DNA from: Torymus aiolomorphi | Lineage: Eukaryota > Arthropoda > Insecta > Hymenoptera > Torymidae | Assembly: GCA_036365515.1 (NCBI GenBank) | Contig: CM070877.1 | Location: forward strand, 67,214,522-67,278,521 | DNA: 64,000 bases | Direction: 5' to 3' | In this document: in pieces, positions 62,531-64,000 of the stretch | How the letters are laid out: every line of letters begins with the position of its first letter | Numbering within the stretch: the stretch's first letter is position 1 | Notes under the pieces: generated by a model | The model's database searches: none | Told to the model about the DNA's origin: nothing | The model's input: the letters and a program-made list of their open reading frames with translations, nothing else | Position numbers and translations under genes: made by a program

Positions 62531-64000
62531 AGATCACTGTTGAAAAACGTAAGTGGGTAACAAACTTAACTGACATACAAATTTCTGAATCAGTTACCAA
62601 TATTGTGTCGCTAGGTCCAAAATATAATGTAACGTCGAATATTTCAAAAACAGACATATTATCAACTATCAAAAATATAGAAAGCAAGTTTAAGAATACA
62701 GATCTAAATAACGATATCAAGAACGAAATCCGGGAAAAAATAACCAGTGTAATGATAAATAACCAAAAAAGAGATGTACATATTTCCTACGAAGAAAAAC
62801 AATTTCATAAAGACTTAGCTATTACAAAAAGATTTCTCAAAAGAAACCCGGAAATGTTCTTCACACACGCAGATAAAGTAAACCAAACTGTTTGTATGAA
62901 TGTATTGGACTACCAAAGTAAAATGTCAGACTTATTAAACGACCAAAAAACTTATAAAATTCTTAGAAAAAATCCTTTACCAAATTAAAAACAGATGTTC
63001 ACAAACTTTTAACTCACTTGAATAATAATGACTACCTTCAGAAAAGATATCGCAATAATCAGCTCACACAAACTAACTCGGTCCTTCCTAGAGCATATGG
63101 GTTACCAAAAATCCATAAGAACAATACCCCACTAAGATTTCTACAATTCCAAAACCATCATCGCATGTCAACAATACCTTCGACTTAAAAGACAAAATCA
63201 GTAGTGTTATTATACCCGACGAATATGTTCTTCTATCCCTAGACGTTTGCTCCTTATTTACTAATATCTTGTGCGATTTAGTTTTAAAAAGTTTAGATAG
63301 ACATTTCACACACACATATATAACAAGTGTAAAATCCCGTTCCATGAGATAGGCCAAACAATCAAATTTATATTCGATAACACATTTTTCAATTTCAATT
63401 CCGTATCTTATAAACAAATATTTGGCACACCTATGGGTTCCCCTATTTCTCCATTATTCGCTGATATGGTAATGGACAATCTAGAAACAGATTGTTTACA
63501 CGAACTAAAAGACAAACACAACTGTACTCCACTATTTTATTATAAATACGTTAACGATACAATTGTATGTATAAAAAGAGACCATATCACCTTAGTACTT
63601 AAAGTTTTTAATAATTACAATCCGTACCTTAAATTCACCCATGAAATAGAAATAGATAATAGCATAAATTTTCTCGATCTAACTCTTATAAGGAAGAACA
63701 ACCATATGTACACGAATTGGTATCAAAAATCGATAACATCATTCAGACTTTTAAACTATAATTCAAAGCACACATTAAAACAAAAAAGAAATATCATCTC
63801 AAACCTAACAGATAGAGCTATCCTCTTATCGGATGTAAGTTTCCACGATACCAACATAGGCAAAATCAAACAACTTTTGATCTGCAACGACTACCCCGAA
63901 AGCTTCATTAACACACAGATTAATAATAGACTTCGAAAAATTAAATTCAATAAGAAAAGATTTGAAAATACTACAGACATCCAACCGAAAACTACAATTT

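Larger units (their letters stand above)
60690..64000 (+). mobile_element. Penelope-like element (plus strand), interrupted by a copia insertion, runs off window
   Basis: The N-terminal region starts at about 60690-60746 (LRNELVKANARNVFLLRCRS). It continues through 61129, is interrupted at 61130-62530 by a deleted copia element, and resumes at 62531 in the same frame. Reverse transcriptase motifs then run to the window end. The GIY-YIG endonuclease expected after RT would lie beyond 64000. Confidence 0.78.
60746..64000 (+). pseudogene. Penelope-like polyprotein (broken)
   Basis: After the N-terminal part, the resumed frame (62536-62988) reads KWVTNLTDIQISESVTNIVS, LGPKYNV and THADKVNQTVCMNVLDYQSK, the region that leads into Penelope-like RT. 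Beyond a TAA at 62986-62988 and frameshifts come RAYGLPKIHKNNTPL, EYVLLSLDVCSLFTNI and FGTPMGSPISPLFADMVMDN. The catalytic box is YKYVNDTIVC (about 63545-63570), with Asp changed to Asn in YVDD. The enzyme copies element RNA at nicks or chromosome ends in related elements. This copy cannot be active. Confidence 0.75.

Overview
This is a eukaryotic, almost certainly insect, genomic window dominated by transposable elements. The clearest host gene is three spliced exons at the left edge (1943-3128, + strand). They encode the conserved region just before the coiled-coil tail of a kinesin-3 motor of the KIF13/Khc-73 type. AT-rich introns, GT-AG splice sites, many microsatellites, mariner, Penelope-like, Helitron, gypsy and copia relics, and CR1-like LINEs with PHD and baculovirus-FP-like ORF1 domains all fit an arthropod. 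A hymenopteran is my guess only. No bacterial operon, rRNA, tRNA or CRISPR array was seen.

Layout. 1-1040 is a degenerate purine-rich repeat and 1146-1305 a foldback MITE. 1943-3128 holds the kinesin exons; the next expected exon was not found, so the following intron may run through much of the window. 4145-8640 is a nearly intact minus-strand LINE, followed by a Penelope-like fragment (8650-9267). 9270-22380 is a nest: an outer minus-strand gypsy (B), into which a plus-strand gypsy (A, 9772-20719) inserted. A Tc1/mariner-superfamily element with about 1.2-kb inverted arms (16529-20061) sits inside A's 3' LTR, and MITEs lie in A and B. 22955-23735 is another foldback.

23850-37056 is a head-to-tail series of four CR1-group LINE copies separated by (TC)n tracts, which suggests a family that targets TC microsatellites. 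In the two copies where the boundary can be read, ORF1 and the endonuclease/reverse-transcriptase ORF are in the same frame. They are separated by a TGA followed by C, with no ATG in between.

37057-43270 is mostly non-coding, with hairpins and a decayed minus-strand DDE transposase that is split by a solo LTR (41106-42482, TSD GGTT). 43285-46609 looks like a non-autonomous Helitron-type element with about 170-bp tandem repeats and a 3' hairpin-CTAG end. 47437-48649 is a second solo LTR (TSD GTAT). Around 49997-50245 there is a possible two-exon small membrane-protein gene. 50383-51305 holds two minisatellites, 51683-53655 a broken Helitron Rep region, 55248-56282 a mariner transposase and 56401-60335 a truncated CsRn1-like gypsy. 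60335-64000 holds Penelope-like sequences in both orientations, one interrupted by a 1.4-kb deleted copia element with a 5-bp TSD (AGATC).

How the parts relate: apart from the kinesin exons and the candidate small gene, nearly all coding sequence belongs to selfish elements. Most are broken by frameshifts or stops. The informative content is the order of insertion, the target preferences, and the unusual element structures.
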